A stretch of DNA of 64,000 nt from Phoebastria nigripes (Eukaryota > Chordata > Aves > Procellariiformes > Diomedeidae). A model generated the notes under the pieces. It saw nothing but the letters and a program-made list of their open reading frames with translations. It was not told where the DNA came from and did no database searches. This document shows positions 24,621-64,000 of the stretch, one piece after another; position 1 is the first letter of the stretch, and the number at the start of each line of letters is the position of its first letter. The DNA lies in the NCBI GenBank assembly GCA_035582835.1, contig JAYKAV010002788.1, forward strand, positions 1,399,820 to 1,463,819, written 5' to 3'. A program made the position numbers and the translations under genes.

Positions 24621-27600
24621 GCCATGGGCAAAATCTTGTCAGATTCTTGCCTCCATTCAGTGTACAAATGAGTGCAGGCCTCGAGCCACACTGGCTGCAC
24701 GCTGCGTGCTGCCCAAAGCTTTCTAATAGCATCTCGCGTCACGCCTGTCCATCACGGTCCTTAGAGCTGGCTGGTCACATACCATTGACTTTTCTTTGCT
24801 GCTGCTAATGATATGAGCTGGCAGGCCCGTCAGCAAGACAGCCTGTTTTCCAGAGAACAGTTTTTTCAGGATTCCTTTGTCTGTCCTCAGGACACCCCAG
24901 CGACACTGACAGCATTAATAGCCCAAGCCGAGGAGCCTGGGAACTCCTCTGCNTCTGCAGTTCATCCTGATTGGAAAGCTGAAAGGGGAGGCAGGGAGAC
25001 ATCTCTTCTGTTTGGGAAAATAAACAAAAGCTATTTCTTCTAAAGATCCTAAGGAAGGTAAGGAAAGGATTGATAATTCCTCAACACAGACAGTGAATCT
25101 GTTTAGGTTATGAACACTGGAAAAAAAAAGACACACTCTTGGGATGCAAATTTACAACCCTTTAAACTCTAATAAAATCCTTCATACCCTGATCTGTAAT
25201 CTCTTTTAATATTTTTTTCTTTAAATAACTGAAGGCACAATGATTTTGTGGAANGTAATATATCAGTATTACTGCAAGGTGTGGAGAAAGTTAAGCTCCA
25301 AATCCCCAAAACAGAATCTTTCACCAGTCCTTCCTTTGCTTTCAGGTGGAGCACGCACAGATCAATAAAACACACAACTCCCTGGGGACAAACTCTGCTA
25401 AAACACACACAACTCTACCCTGCTTCTTGCTCCTCTCATCTGCTGCTAGTCTCCTAAAAAAATCCCAGTCACCCACTCGGGGCAATAATTAGGTGAACAT
25501 ACATTAAAAAACTGAATGCTACCGGCTGGCTAGCTGTGGTACATAACTATGGCTCTGGTATCCATCAAGGCNCGCGTGTCTCCTCCCTGTCAGACAGGAG
25601 ATGCTTATCCAGAGACGTTATGCAAATTTAACAGAAGCACCTGAAGTTTGCAAGCAGCCTGGGGACTAAAATTTGTGTTTTTTCTATCTCCAGCTCTTGT
25701 GCCCAACATGTTGTGCCTGTACTGTACTTTGTGTGCCAGAGGTACAACCTGAGCCTCTATTGTCAGAAGAGTAAATCTGCTCAGAAAGCGCAGAATGAAA
25801 ATGGTGTATTTTTGGTAAATGATACCAAGAAGTGGCATAACCCAAACCAAAATTTGCTGTCTTCCAGGAAAATAATTTGACATTATCTAGAAGTTGTATT
25901 CCAGATCCATTTGTCTTTTCATAGTATATATATTCATGATTCTAAAATCTCTGGAAAAATCTCATTTTTATACGGGCCAAGACTTTTCAAGAAGTGTGCC
26001 TAAAACTCGGTGCCTTGAATCCATGTTTAGACACTCCGATATCAGCTTTGCTTCCCCAAAATACTAGTCCTCATAAAAGCCCTCAAAAATGCAAGCTGAA
26101 ACTGCTTTGCTAATGGGAACTTCTGAAAACCAGGTTAATGATTGGGTCTGATCATCTCACGATTTATACACAGGTGCACACTTTCAATGTTATACACAAC
26201 ATGAGAAGTACCACTGCTTGCATCTTCTACGGATGATGAAGTTGGGAGGCTTAGGTTACATCTTTGGCTTTAAAAATCTTGCAGAGAATCTGATAGAAAA
26301 TCAGAGTAGGAAAGTCCAGTCCTCTACAATTAAACTGTATTTTTAATCATTTCCTGCATGGCTAACAAAAAATGCATATATATTATTCTTTTGACCAGGA
26401 TACCCTGCTTCTGTAATGTGGAAGATGAAAGTAGGAACAGATTTCTCCTGTTTTGTACATTATATATTCCTTTATCCTTGAGCNTGGTAAGTATACCACT
26501 GTATAGAAAGCAAGACACTAAGGAATTGGGTGCTCTGTTCTGTCTGCAAGGAAGTAATCACTCCCAGACATGTTTGTAAGTAAGATGCCCATGAGTTCAC
26601 CTGGCCTGGGGTAAGGCNTGGGGAGAGAACCTAACATACTTACTACAAGGAATATAGGCAAATATAGAATAATATTAGCAGTTGGTGGAGTTTTTATTTC
26701 TGCAGCTGAACCTGCTGAAACGCAAGTCAAATGTAAATAGTGATTAATAACAATAGCATTTTTGTGTAAATACTTTTCCTAGCACTATTATTTGGTGACA
26801 AGTACACACTCAATTGCATACTAAATATGTGTAAGTATGCAAACAAACTAAAGTCCATGTATTTCCAAAACATTTTCCTTTTGCTGTTTAAACCCGATAT
26901 ATAAAGGTTAAAGTAATTGGTTTTCCTTCTAATATCTCACTCCAGTTGATGAAAAATGAATCTTAATTAAGCTGTTTGAAAGGACTTTAAGCATTTTCCA
27001 AACACTTTTCATAGCTTGGGGATTTTCAAAAGCAGATTTTAGTCTTCTTTTCCTAAAAAATCTATCCTTTCTTTCAATTATACTTCATACGTATCAGGTT
27101 CTTTTACTAAATCGTGTGTTTCTGATAGAATAGCATCAGTGAGCATTCATTCAAGCCTTACAGCTATTACGCATAAACTTCTAGTTTATACATTAACTTC
27201 TGAGAACGTCTGCTTATTTATCCACATCACTTTTTTTCAGGTAGATTCACCCTACAGGAGTCCAGGAAACACTTCTCTCTGTTATCTGTGTTCAGAGGCA
27301 CCAGAGACAAGTAACTTCTCAAGGTGCTGATAATCTTATGCTCTCCTCCATCCTATCCTAAACCTCTTTAGCCAGCGTGGTGTTCTGCAGAGGGTTGCCC
27401 TCTTGGCGGGTCAGTCTGTAGCCACCCAGCTTCTCAAAGTGGTGGCTGTGGATAAGACGTGAAGCTGAGCTGGGACTATTAACAGCTCATAAAATACTTC
27501 TGCAAGAACAAGAATACTACTGTCAATTCTTGGCCATGATCCAGTCGCAGTCAAGGACACTTTGATGGTCTAAAATCCCCCCTGGAATTTCAGTCAAGTA

Positions 27601-27779
27601 GCATGTTCCTTGCTGGAATAAAATACTCCAGCAACAGCTTGTAATGCCGTTGCAGTTCTTTGCCAAAGCGAAGCACTCTCTCCCCTTTATTGGATTACTA
27701 CAGGATTGTTCTGGAAAGCTGTTTTGTTACTATACAATGACTTTCTAGAAGGAGCATTCAGCAGACCATCGTAGTGTTG
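24621..27779. other. Intergenic sequence upstream of B3GALNT2
   Basis: AT-rich non-coding DNA with no gene or young transposon that I recognise. Several single unresolved bases occur here. Distal regulatory elements cannot be judged without alignment to other birds. Confidence 0.45.
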
Positions 27780-28193
27780 CACAAATCAAGATTAACCGGG
27801 GAAGGATTTCCTCCTAGCCGGTGCCCCGGCGCAGCCCCGCGCCTCAGCCCTCTGCCCCGGCTGGGCCACGCTGCACAGCAGCGGTAGCCGCGGGCACGGC
27901 CAGGCCGGCGGGAGGCGAGGCCGGCGGCTGGGGCCCGAGGGCAGCCCGGGCGGTCACCGGAGACGCCCCGCGGCTCCCCACCGGGAGCCCCCAGCGACTC
28001 TCTCCCCCCCTCCCCCGACGTCTACGCTTCCCTGCCATGTAAAACTTGAGATAAAGCCGTGCTTCCTCGGCATTTCCCCGCGGGGGAGCACGCCCGCTCG
28101 GCTCTCCCCGCCGAGCAGCGTCCGCCCCGCCGTGCGCGGCAGACTCGGCGCCGCTCGCCTCAGCTTCTCGGGGCCGCGCCGCGCCGCCCCGCG

Positions 28194-28279
28194 GCATTGT
28201 GGGGGCTGTAGGCGGCCGCCGCCGCCGCCCGCGCCGCAGCCGCCCACCGGGACTGGGGCGGGACTGCAGCTCCCGGCGG
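28194..28279. promoter_or_regulatory. Two possible ZNF143/THAP11-type promoter motifs
   Basis: Reverse-complementing 28194-28212 gives CCTACAGCCCCCACAATGC; 28261-28279 contains GACTGCAGCTCCCGGC. Each matches most but not all of the vertebrate ACTACA-NN-TCCCAGCATGC element, which usually sits within 200 bp of the start site. The opposite orientation and close spacing, about 150-230 bp ahead of the ATG, fit a core promoter. The match is by eye and imperfect. Confidence 0.3.
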
Positions 28280-28420
28280 CCGCGGGGCAGCGGAGCCCGT
28301 CCAGGCCGAGCGGCGGCGGCGGCGCGGGGAGGAGCCGCGGGCGGCCGAGTCGGCCCGTCGCCCCGTCGCCCCTGGGAGAGGCCGGCGCGGAGGGGAAGGG
28401 GCTGGCTGCGGCGGCGGCCA

Positions 28421-57000
<28,580 letters not shown>

Positions 57001-57745
57001 TGGACTTGCCTTGGAAAACAGGGTAGCGTATAGTAATCATGGAAAAGTGTACATTTGGATTCATTCTTGGAACAATGAGGAGTATTAAGGTATCTTTTAA
57101 TGTTGGGTTTCAACTAAAGTATAACAATATTTGCACATCCCTTTTGATAATTACAAGTGGACTGATACTATTCATTTTCTATAGTATAGATGTTGACCTG
57201 ACAGAAACCAAAACGTTTAAGAGAAAAAATTTCCTTTTTATATAAAGTCAGAGACCTACTTGTAATTAATAAATGCACACAAGAATGCCAACTGGCCTGT
57301 CTTTTGTAAATTAAAGTACTACTGATTTAACTCAGTATAGAGCCATACCAGGATCAGTGGAGAGCTGTGCTCAGCACCAGGGCATCTGGTAAGTCTTGCT
57401 GCAGCAGGTTCTGTGCTGTCCGAGGGGTGGCTCTCATCTGTGCAGGGACTGGCACAGCTAGGGGTTAGGTTTTATGTTTAGTTTGTTTATACCATTGTCA
57501 TTTTAGATAAAAACAATATCAAAGTTTGCTTATACCAAATCTTGAAGTACTGCAAACTTGGCCTGATTAGGAGGGATTTCTGATAGCTCAATGTGTTATT
57601 AGATATGAATCTGAGGGTACACAAGTGAAAGTAAAATAACATGGAGGAACAGCGCACTAAAGAATGTAAAACAAATAGCAATGCCTTGCAGTATGCTGAG
57701 AACTTATTTATACTGTGGTATGTTAACGCTGTAGGGTAGAATAAA
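57001..57745 (+). other. Probable B3GALNT2 3' UTR with polyadenylation signals
   Basis: AATAAA hexamers lie at 57268-57273 and 57740-57745 after the stop codon. Later ones on the same strand at 59472-59477 and 59495-59500 fall inside a TBCE intron. Which is used cannot be told from sequence. Confidence 0.5.
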
Positions 57746-58269
57746 GGTCTGTCAGATTTTGACCTTAAATAGTCTAAGGCTGCGTAGATACTTCTACAGT
57801 TACTGCTGTTTTACTTTTGTTTGCTTTAAGGTCTTTGGAAGCAGGTGAAAACAAAAGAGCAAGTAGCCTCTTCCTGTGCAGCACTAATTTTGTCCTATTA
57901 CAAGCAAAGAGATCACAACTAAATCATGCACTCAGTTCAGTGAAACAAATTCTCACTGTTAACAATGGGAAGGTAGTATAAAACCTTGACAAAAGTTACC
58001 TTGAGTTTTATTTAATTGAAGCATTTAAGTACTATTTGGTATCTCTCAAGTAAGACAATTCAGTCAAAAGCAAATGCTTTCCTGGAGACTGACGATTAAG
58101 TTTAGGAGCTGAAAGTACTATTGTATAGCCCTCTGGTGCCACGTATGAAATTCCTGTTCTCCCATAGGTGTGTTCAGGCACAGGCTGTCCATACTGTCTG
58201 CGGGCAGTCCGTAACTCTTCTGCAGTTCCAGTGTTGCCTTTTCCTTCAGTCTATCAAGAGGGTCCCTTC
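57746..58269 (-). other. Probable TBCE 3' UTR
   Basis: This is the short interval between the two convergent genes. On the minus strand an AATAAA signal (plus-strand TTTATT, 58007-58012) lies about 260 bases after the TBCE stop and is the likely polyadenylation site. Nothing else is recognised. Confidence 0.5.
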
Positions 58270-58362
58270 TTACCACCGTACTAACACACAGTCTCCATTT
58301 TCTATTGAGTAAAACTGCAAAGGCTTTAAGTCATTGTCTAGTTCAACTTCTTTTCCTTCCAG
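58270..58362 (-). CDS. TBCE: TBCE last exon with stop
   Basis: The minus-strand acceptor is CTTACTCTAG. It encodes [20 protein letters not shown] and then DCVLVRW before TAA at 58272-58270. This is the end of the ubiquitin-like domain, matching the family's C-terminus. Too short to stand out as an open frame. Confidence 0.92.
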   Translation of the reverse strand: MEGKEVELDNDLKPLQFYSIENGDCVLVRW

Positions 58363-61300
58363 CTAGAGTAAGAAAGGAAAAAAACCCCATCAGACTTAAG
58401 CTGAAATCTGTTCATGTAAACTAAATATAGATCAGGCAGGATCTGTCGTATTACAGGAATGAAATTAGGTCCTAAATTACAGCATGAAGACTGCCCTCCT
58501 TAAGTGAGATCAATTTCATTAGGTAGTATTTTAGAACATGCTATTGACCTTTAGCAGCATGCAGTATTTTATTNTTGAATTGAATTACCCATTTTTAACT
58601 CACTTTAGAACTTTCGTAGGACAGTTTCAGTTCTGAACCAGGAATTTTAAGTAGGCGATACAGCAATCCTTTGACCCTCTGAATAGTCATAGACTCTGTC
58701 AAGGGGAAGGAAAGAAAAGTTATTCGAAAAATGCTGCTACCACTGAGCTGTAGCAAAGTACTAGTGTTTCAACTATACTTGCTTATAGCGACAGTGAAAG
58801 GCTGTATTGCTGCTTCAGTTCTAACACTGCAATAACGTCTTTTGTACCTGAAACCGTAACTGCTAATATCAAATTGAAAATGGTTTAATCTCTGGTGGAT
58901 AAGACAGGATATGCTACTATGGTTTAAGCGCTTCGATCCCATATACCAAATTAAAGTGTTACAGCTTCATAATTTACCTTTTTTGAGTTTGTATTTACTA
59001 CATGCTAAACTAAGTGACCTTTGGGACACATACCAGTCAGGTTCTGACTACTTGCATCTGGCGACTGTTCCTTGAAGCTTTCATTACCAGGAATTGGCTT
59101 TCGCGGCACAAATAAATGAATGTCACTGTGGAACTAGTGCCATTCTTAGAAATGGTTTTACATTAATTAGTCCCAAACAAATTGCCAGCAGAGTTGTAGA
59201 GTGGTTTATATTATGAAGTCAGTTACACGAAGGGATATTTTTTGTAATGGATCTTGAATGAGTAAATGTAGTTTGTTCCAGAGGTGATACCTGTGTTTGC
59301 AATAGATATACTCAATATTTTGGTTGAACTTTTACTTCTTTTGAAGCTTTATCTAAAGGCACAGCAATAGTGAGTTATTCCTGTAATACCACACATTGTA
59401 CTTAGACAAATATTTTTCTACCAAACGTTTTTGTAAAAGCTGTATCTATCTGATTTTATGCAACTTGTGATAATAAATGTGATTTTTATTTTAGAATAAA
59501 GCTTGAGTAAGTCTTTTCTCTCAGACTCCATTCTGACACATCTTTCCAAAACATAAGTTTGACTTAGAACAAAGTCTATTCATTCTAGTCTCACTACAAG
59601 CACTAAAACTTCAAAAGACAAATTTGATTCAGGTCAGAATTAGATTTCTAACTTAATGTATTAGATACCAGACCTCAATATCTAGAACTGCAGACTACGT
59701 AGTTGACTCTTAGAATTTCATGTTCTTGTTATTTGGTTAACACATCCACCAGATTTCATACCAGTTAATTAGCCTTTGATTGCCTCAGACACATTAATCA
59801 TGAAACCAGCAGCAGAGGTCGTAAGACAAGCATCAACTTTCAATCTTCAAGCTGGACTGAAAGTAAGTATGAAGGTCAGAAAAATAATGACTTTTTCAAA
59901 TAATTTCTACCTTTGTCATCTCTTTATATGACAGAGTCTTCAGGGGAGAATCTTCAGGAGCTGACAAAGCCAGAGGCAGCTGCCATTCTTTAATACAGTT
60001 ATTTGAAAAGGAGCTACAAATCAACTGCTTAAACACAAGCCAAGACTTCTTACCTGGTAGCTTTTTCTCGACTGGCTTCTGTTCAGGTTTCTCAGGACAT
60101 TTAATCGTCAAAGCTTAAGGAAGAATGGTGAGGCATTAGTGAATGAACGTTAAGCCCTATTCTGTCAGGAGCAGAGAGTCTTTCTAGTCTGTTTTTATTA
60201 CAAATTGTTTCCTCTATCTCAGCCTGATCTAAAAAAATTAGGATGCAGCCTGTATCTGAGCAGCTAAGATAGCATTTAGTCATTCTCTGAAAAATTAAAA
60301 GTAATTCTATTAAAATAATCAAGTTTTCATTCATCTTTGGTAAATTAGGGAAAATATTTTACAAGTGACTCCTTAATACTTAATGGTTTTTTTGGTCAAA
60401 AGGAGTATTTACCTAAAAATGCTTAATTTCTAGTTAACTACTTAAAATAACCTGCAGTAGAATGGAAACTGCTGAGTTTAAAGCAGGTTTTTGACCCTCA
60501 GTATCAAAAGCACCGTACAAGCACATTTTAAGGAAGTTATTAGCCTATTTCTTTTAAAGAGATTAAAAGACTCCTCCTCAAAAAAGGTTTCTGTTATGTC
60601 TGGCCAACTAGATTCCTTGTTCTATTTAGTCTTCCACCTCAACGCATTAGAATGTAATGCCTTAAAATACTATTTTGCCCATGGAGTAAAAAAAGGTTCA
60701 GTTCTTCTATCAACTGGGAAACAAAGCTAAGTGAATTTGTAAGTCTGGGATGTAACGACCTTTAAGTGTGTTGACAGCCCCAAACACCAAAGTTACCCAG
60801 AATTTATTTGACTGTACTGAAGTGAAGAAGCTATTAAAAAAAAAAAAAAAAAAACAAAAACAAAAAAACAGAAAACAGTGCAGTTATTGAGGTTAAAATC
60901 TCAAATGTCTTCTGTAGAGAAGCCATTTACGCTGTCAGAATGGAGTATTGATTACCTCTGTTAAGGTAATCATTCCTTATAAGAAGGAATTATTAATAAT
61001 CTTCTCCATTAAGTCTTAATTAAGAAAATCATTCGGCTTGGGTTGGGGTGGAAATGAGATGGAGTACTCAGAAGCAGCTATCTAGTCAAACTTATTGATA
61101 AACACAGTTCAGAGAAGCAGAATTACAAGCTGGAACTCTGTGATGTCTCAAAGGCTTTTGAACCTTTTGTCCTCTATATACGCCCAGGAACCACTAAGCT
61201 CGTAAAATATTTTAAATGCAGAAGGAACAATTTTGACCATTTCTGGCCTCTTACTCAGAAGCTGGTTTTTCAAAGTCAAAGGCTGTCGTCCCTTCAGTTC

Positions 61301-63668
61301 TCCTTCTTCAGGTGCACCATATTCTGTGTGAAGGGAAGCGCACATAGACATGAATGCTTCAAAGACTAAAACTCAACAGTAGCCTCAAGAGCACTGTGGT
61401 GTTGGATCAGGCATGAGCCTGCTGCCTCAGTTCCCTCAGCAGCTAGGATACCGAGTATAAAAAGTGGTAGGCTTCTGCAATGCTAACTGCTGCAGACATG
61501 AGCCTTGATCAACTGCCAGAGCATTTAGGAGGGCGCACAGGCACATGGGATGGGGTGGAGCAGGTGACAGGCACATGGAGGTGCTGCTTAACATTCCCAC
61601 TTTAAAAAAGCCCCAGGTGGAGACAGCCACTGCCTGCTCACCAGTAGAGTTATGGGGCAGATGCTCACAGGTGTAATCCCTGAGGCAGTGAGCCCAAGTT
61701 CCAGAGGCAGCAGTGCCCGGAAGGGCGCAGTACTGTGCAGCTGCCCCACAGAAGCAAAAGCCATTTGCACACCGGCCTGCCAATGGGTGGGCCTTCCTAA
61801 GGCAGTAGAAGCACATGGAAAAAGCATCAAGGGGAAGGGAAACTGAAGAGAGACCGAATCAGTGCTGCCACATGCCAGAAGTGAGGAAATGCTAATTTTA
61901 CTGTACTTGCACTTACTAAGACAAAGCGATGGGTATCTGGGATGGGCAGCAAGAAATTCTTCACTTGGTTTGTTTTTCTCTGGGTTCCAATTCCCACCAG
62001 CTGCTAACCAGTCATTTCCAAATATTTTGCGATAATCAAGCTCTGCTCCTTTTCTTTCAGCAGGAAGGATCTGTACTGACACAGGAACAGCATATAATTA
62101 TACAACTTTCCAGAGAAGAAAATCTAATTCATGACACTGACTCCTTGCTCTTATTTGGGTGTTCTGTATGTTTTAATGCTACCAAGAATCTTACAAGCCT
62201 TATCTCCAAGTACTGACTGATCCATATATTCAGCAACTTTAAAGCTATTAAGAATCTTACAACCCCTACCTCCATGTACTGACTGATCCATAAATGAGTA
62301 TCTAAGCAAAGGTGTTACTGTATATGATGATGCAAGGATGTTTTCTGTACTATGGAACAGATGCTGCTTCTGCTCTCTTTTATGATAAACATTTGCTGAA
62401 AGTTTGATTTGGTTTAGGTAATGCTATTTTCCTATTACAGAAGGCAAATGCTTGTATTACTGTCACTGAAACAGATTCAACTATGCTGCTTTTTTTTTTT
62501 TTTGGCCAGAGTATGGTTTTTGTTAACAGTCCTGCAACTTCAACACGACTCGGGCACTTGGAAAAAACCCACCATTCCTCCATCTTGTCCTAGTCCCCAC
62601 TGAGTTAGCAGCGTTCACAAACAGGGCTGGATCTTGTAGCCCTACCAAGTGCCCACTGACTAGGCGGCGGAATACTCAGCACTTTACTTTTCCTGCACCC
62701 AAACAAACAGCAATCTTAAAAGAAATGGAAAACAATTCCTCAGGCAATGATTCAATGTTTTTCCCCAGACTCATGCGATTTGTTCAAGTATCACGTACCT
62801 CAGACTTGTTCAAAACCTCCAATTGACTTATCTTGGCAATAATTAGCTGTCTCAGGGTCTCTGGGTTCTTCTCTGTGTCCATGAAAGGGTTATTGTGACA
62901 CTGCAGTGACCGCAAACTTGGCAGTTTATCAAGCTCATTGATAGACAGCCACTGAAATGGAAGGGAACAGTCTCTTGAGGAAACATAAAACATACTTCAT
63001 TTCAGAACAATACACAGTAACATTGACTTTTCCTGTACAATGACCATGACTGAAACTATTCTTTTGGTCAGCAGAAGCAAGTTCAGAACAGCATCCTGTT
63101 CTTTTAGCTAAGGAAAAAACTGCATTACATTTATTTAAGTAAAAAAAAAAAACGCAAACGAGGAACTACTCAGCATTTTAGATCATTAGAATTCTGCGAG
63201 AGGAATTATGAGGTAGCAGAGTGATATAACATATGATATATGTTTTATACCATAAATGTGTTTAACTGAGATGTTAAGAAATGTTTTCCAATTTTTAAAT
63301 TATGCCTCTGTGTTGATCAAAGTATTCAATAGTTACCTCAGGATCTTACACATACAATCAAAGAAATTTTAAAAAAGCAAATTGCAAGTTACTCTTAAAC
63401 AAAGATACACATATTTACAAAATGTGAAACTATCCCAATCTAACCTACCTGTGATATTTTATTGTCATTTATTGCAAGGCGTTTTAGTGAAGGAAACATT
63501 TTAGTCTTGCATCCTAGGAAAAAGAGTAAATTTACAAGACAGTAGTGAAAACTTTAAGTAAACAGAATTATAAAGCTATAAATAAATTACTTCTTCTACA
63601 TACCAAATCCAGCATCAGGAAAGTGTATAGAAGATATTCCAGTGTTTCTAAGTATTAGCTGTTCTAAC
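58270..63668 (-). CDS. TBCE: Tubulin-folding cofactor E, C-terminal half (partial gene)
   Basis: Eight minus-strand exons join in frame (63668-63604, 63513-63449, 62951-62799, 62070-61917, 61323-61255, 60113-60054, 58695-58604, 58362-58270) to about 249 residues plus the stop. The human protein has about 527, so the N-terminal CAP-Gly domain and first leucine-rich repeats lie to the right of the window. What is visible is the end of the leucine-rich repeat region ([45 protein letters not shown]) and its cap, including [10 protein letters not shown]. The C-terminal ubiquitin-like domain ([21 protein letters not shown] through the terminal [10 protein letters not shown]) follows. TBCE is known to bind alpha-tubulin and, with TBCB, TBCC and TBCD, to assemble or dismantle tubulin heterodimers in the cytoplasm. 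Splice sites are canonical. Confidence 0.95.
58604..58695 (-). CDS. TBCE: TBCE exon, ubiquitin-like domain
   Basis: The acceptor is CTTGACAG and the donor GTGAGT (minus). It encodes [20 protein letters not shown] and then [11 protein letters not shown]. The first codon, split across the intron, reads Glu where mammals have Gly by my recollection. Confidence 0.92.
58696..60053 (-). other. TBCE intron
   Basis: About 1.36 kb AT-rich intron between the PVEKKLPG exon and the ubiquitin-like exon. Plus-strand AATAAA signals at 59472 and 59495 are noted under the B3GALNT2 3' UTR. No gene seen. Confidence 0.7.
60054..60113 (-). CDS. TBCE: TBCE 60-base exon
   Basis: The acceptor is CCTTAAG, with an unusually poor pyrimidine tract; the donor is GTAAGA. 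It encodes [19 protein letters not shown]. Phases fit both neighbouring exons, and the wording matches the linker before the ubiquitin-like domain. Confidence 0.88.
60114..61254 (-). other. TBCE intron
   Basis: About 1.1 kb AT-rich sequence with an A-rich tract at 60836-60869. No gene seen. Confidence 0.7.
60836..60869. repeat. A-rich low-complexity tract
   Basis: A run of A with three C interruptions in a TBCE intron. Confidence 0.9.
61255..61323 (-). CDS. TBCE: TBCE 69-base exon
   Basis: The acceptor is CTTCACACAG and the donor GTAAGA. It encodes [20 protein letters not shown] and then LL. Together with one base from the preceding exon it restores the family's LCLKYGAPE junction. Confidence 0.92.
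61324..61916 (-). other. TBCE intron
   Basis: About 590 bases, more GC-rich than the neighbouring introns, giving long chance open frames on both strands (for example 61436-61816). No recognised content. Confidence 0.7.
61917..62070 (-). CDS. TBCE: TBCE 154-base exon
   Basis: The acceptor is CAGTACAG and the donor GTAAGT. It encodes [15 protein letters not shown], then [12 protein letters not shown], then [26 protein letters not shown] and HPRY are diagnostic of TBCE. Confidence 0.94.
62184..62294. repeat. 66-bp tandem duplication (second copy partial)
   Basis: A segment beginning AAGAATCTTACAA at 62184 recurs at 62250 with a few changes, ending TGTACTGACTGATCCATA. The period is 66 bases and the second copy covers about 45 bases. 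It lies in a TBCE intron. Confidence 0.85.
62799..62951 (-). CDS. TBCE: TBCE 153-base exon, leucine-rich repeat
   Basis: The acceptor is CCATTTCAG and the donor GTACGT. Phase 0 at both ends, 51 codons. It encodes [20 protein letters not shown], then [20 protein letters not shown] and KSE, the last leucine-rich repeat and start of its cap. Confidence 0.95.
63449..63513 (-). CDS. TBCE: TBCE 65-base exon, leucine-rich repeat
   Basis: The acceptor is TTTTTCCTAG and the donor GTAGGT. It encodes [20 protein letters not shown] and Q, one leucine-rich repeat. Too short to appear as a long open frame. Confidence 0.93.
63604..63668 (-). CDS. TBCE: TBCE 65-base exon, leucine-rich repeat (first in window)
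   Basis: The acceptor is TTGAATTTCAG and the donor GTATGT. It encodes [20 protein letters not shown] and F. The exon begins with the last base of a codon, so at least one more coding exon lies to the right, outside the window. Confidence 0.93.
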
Positions 63669-64000
63669 CTGAAATTCAATAGGTTTTGAATGATTACTGT
63701 ACATGGCGTGGGAAGTTTTTTTGTAAAGAAATACTACCTCAATTTTTTTTTTAAACAAAGATCTAGTAAACTTTTGACATGATGCATAATCACTGACAAA
63801 TGAACAGCAGCTTCACAGACAGTACCCAGACTTCAGCAGAGTGTTCGGGGAATAAATTTTCCAGAGAATAAGTGCAATAATTTCAAGCTTTCAAAATGGC
63901 TCCTGGATTTAAATGGTGTGATTTTCCAAATGACTTTTTTAAATAGCTTGTGGCTATTTAAAATAATGGCTGCTATTTTTCTGTACAGTGCAAGATAATA

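Noticed and set aside
61436..62082. Minus-strand frames of 126 and 164 codons
   Set aside because: The second is a TBCE exon (62070-61917) read through its donor into the intron; the first is an out-of-frame shadow in the same GC-richer intron.

Overview
The window is nuclear DNA of a bird. The evidence is spliced vertebrate genes with canonical GT-AG introns, CpG-island promoters, CR1 LINE copies ending in ATTCTATG-type or CTATT-type repeats, and a solo endogenous-retrovirus LTR of a type common in birds. There are no operons, CRISPR arrays or prokaryotic features. The genes occur in the order GNG4, B3GALNT2, TBCE, the same neighbourhood as human chromosome 1q42.3 in inverted orientation. 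The species cannot be named from the sequence.

Layout. Positions 1 to about 600 are a CpG island with a probable non-coding first exon of GNG4. GNG4 coding exons lie at 7159-7264 and 14313-14441 (+), encoding a 74-residue G-protein gamma subunit ending in the prenylation box CTIL. About 13 kb without a recognised gene follows; it holds a CR1 LINE (about 22745-24138) next to a much older CR1 remnant. A second CpG island (about 27780-29100) is the B3GALNT2 promoter. B3GALNT2 (+) runs from the ATG at 28421 to the stop at 57000 in 12 coding exons. All 12 join in frame to 497 residues, so the gene looks complete and intact. TBCE (-) converges from the right: its last eight coding exons lie between 63668 and the stop at 58270, and its 5' half is outside the window.

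Function. The three genes are neighbours, not a pathway. GNG4 is a G-beta-gamma signalling subunit. B3GALNT2 is an ER glycosyltransferase building the phosphorylated O-mannosyl glycan of alpha-dystroglycan. TBCE is a tubulin-folding cofactor acting on alpha-tubulin. B3GALNT2 and TBCE end tail to tail with 1269 bp between their stop codons.

I found no convincing new biological system. Second-look items are sequence variation in the GNG4 exons, an open frame crossing B3GALNT2 exon 10 and both flanking introns, a NAGNAG acceptor at exon 7, a compound palindrome in GNG4 intron 2, several transposon remnants, and a few unassigned minus-strand open frames. A 171-base run of N at 43632-43802 is an assembly gap; scattered single Ns lie elsewhere.
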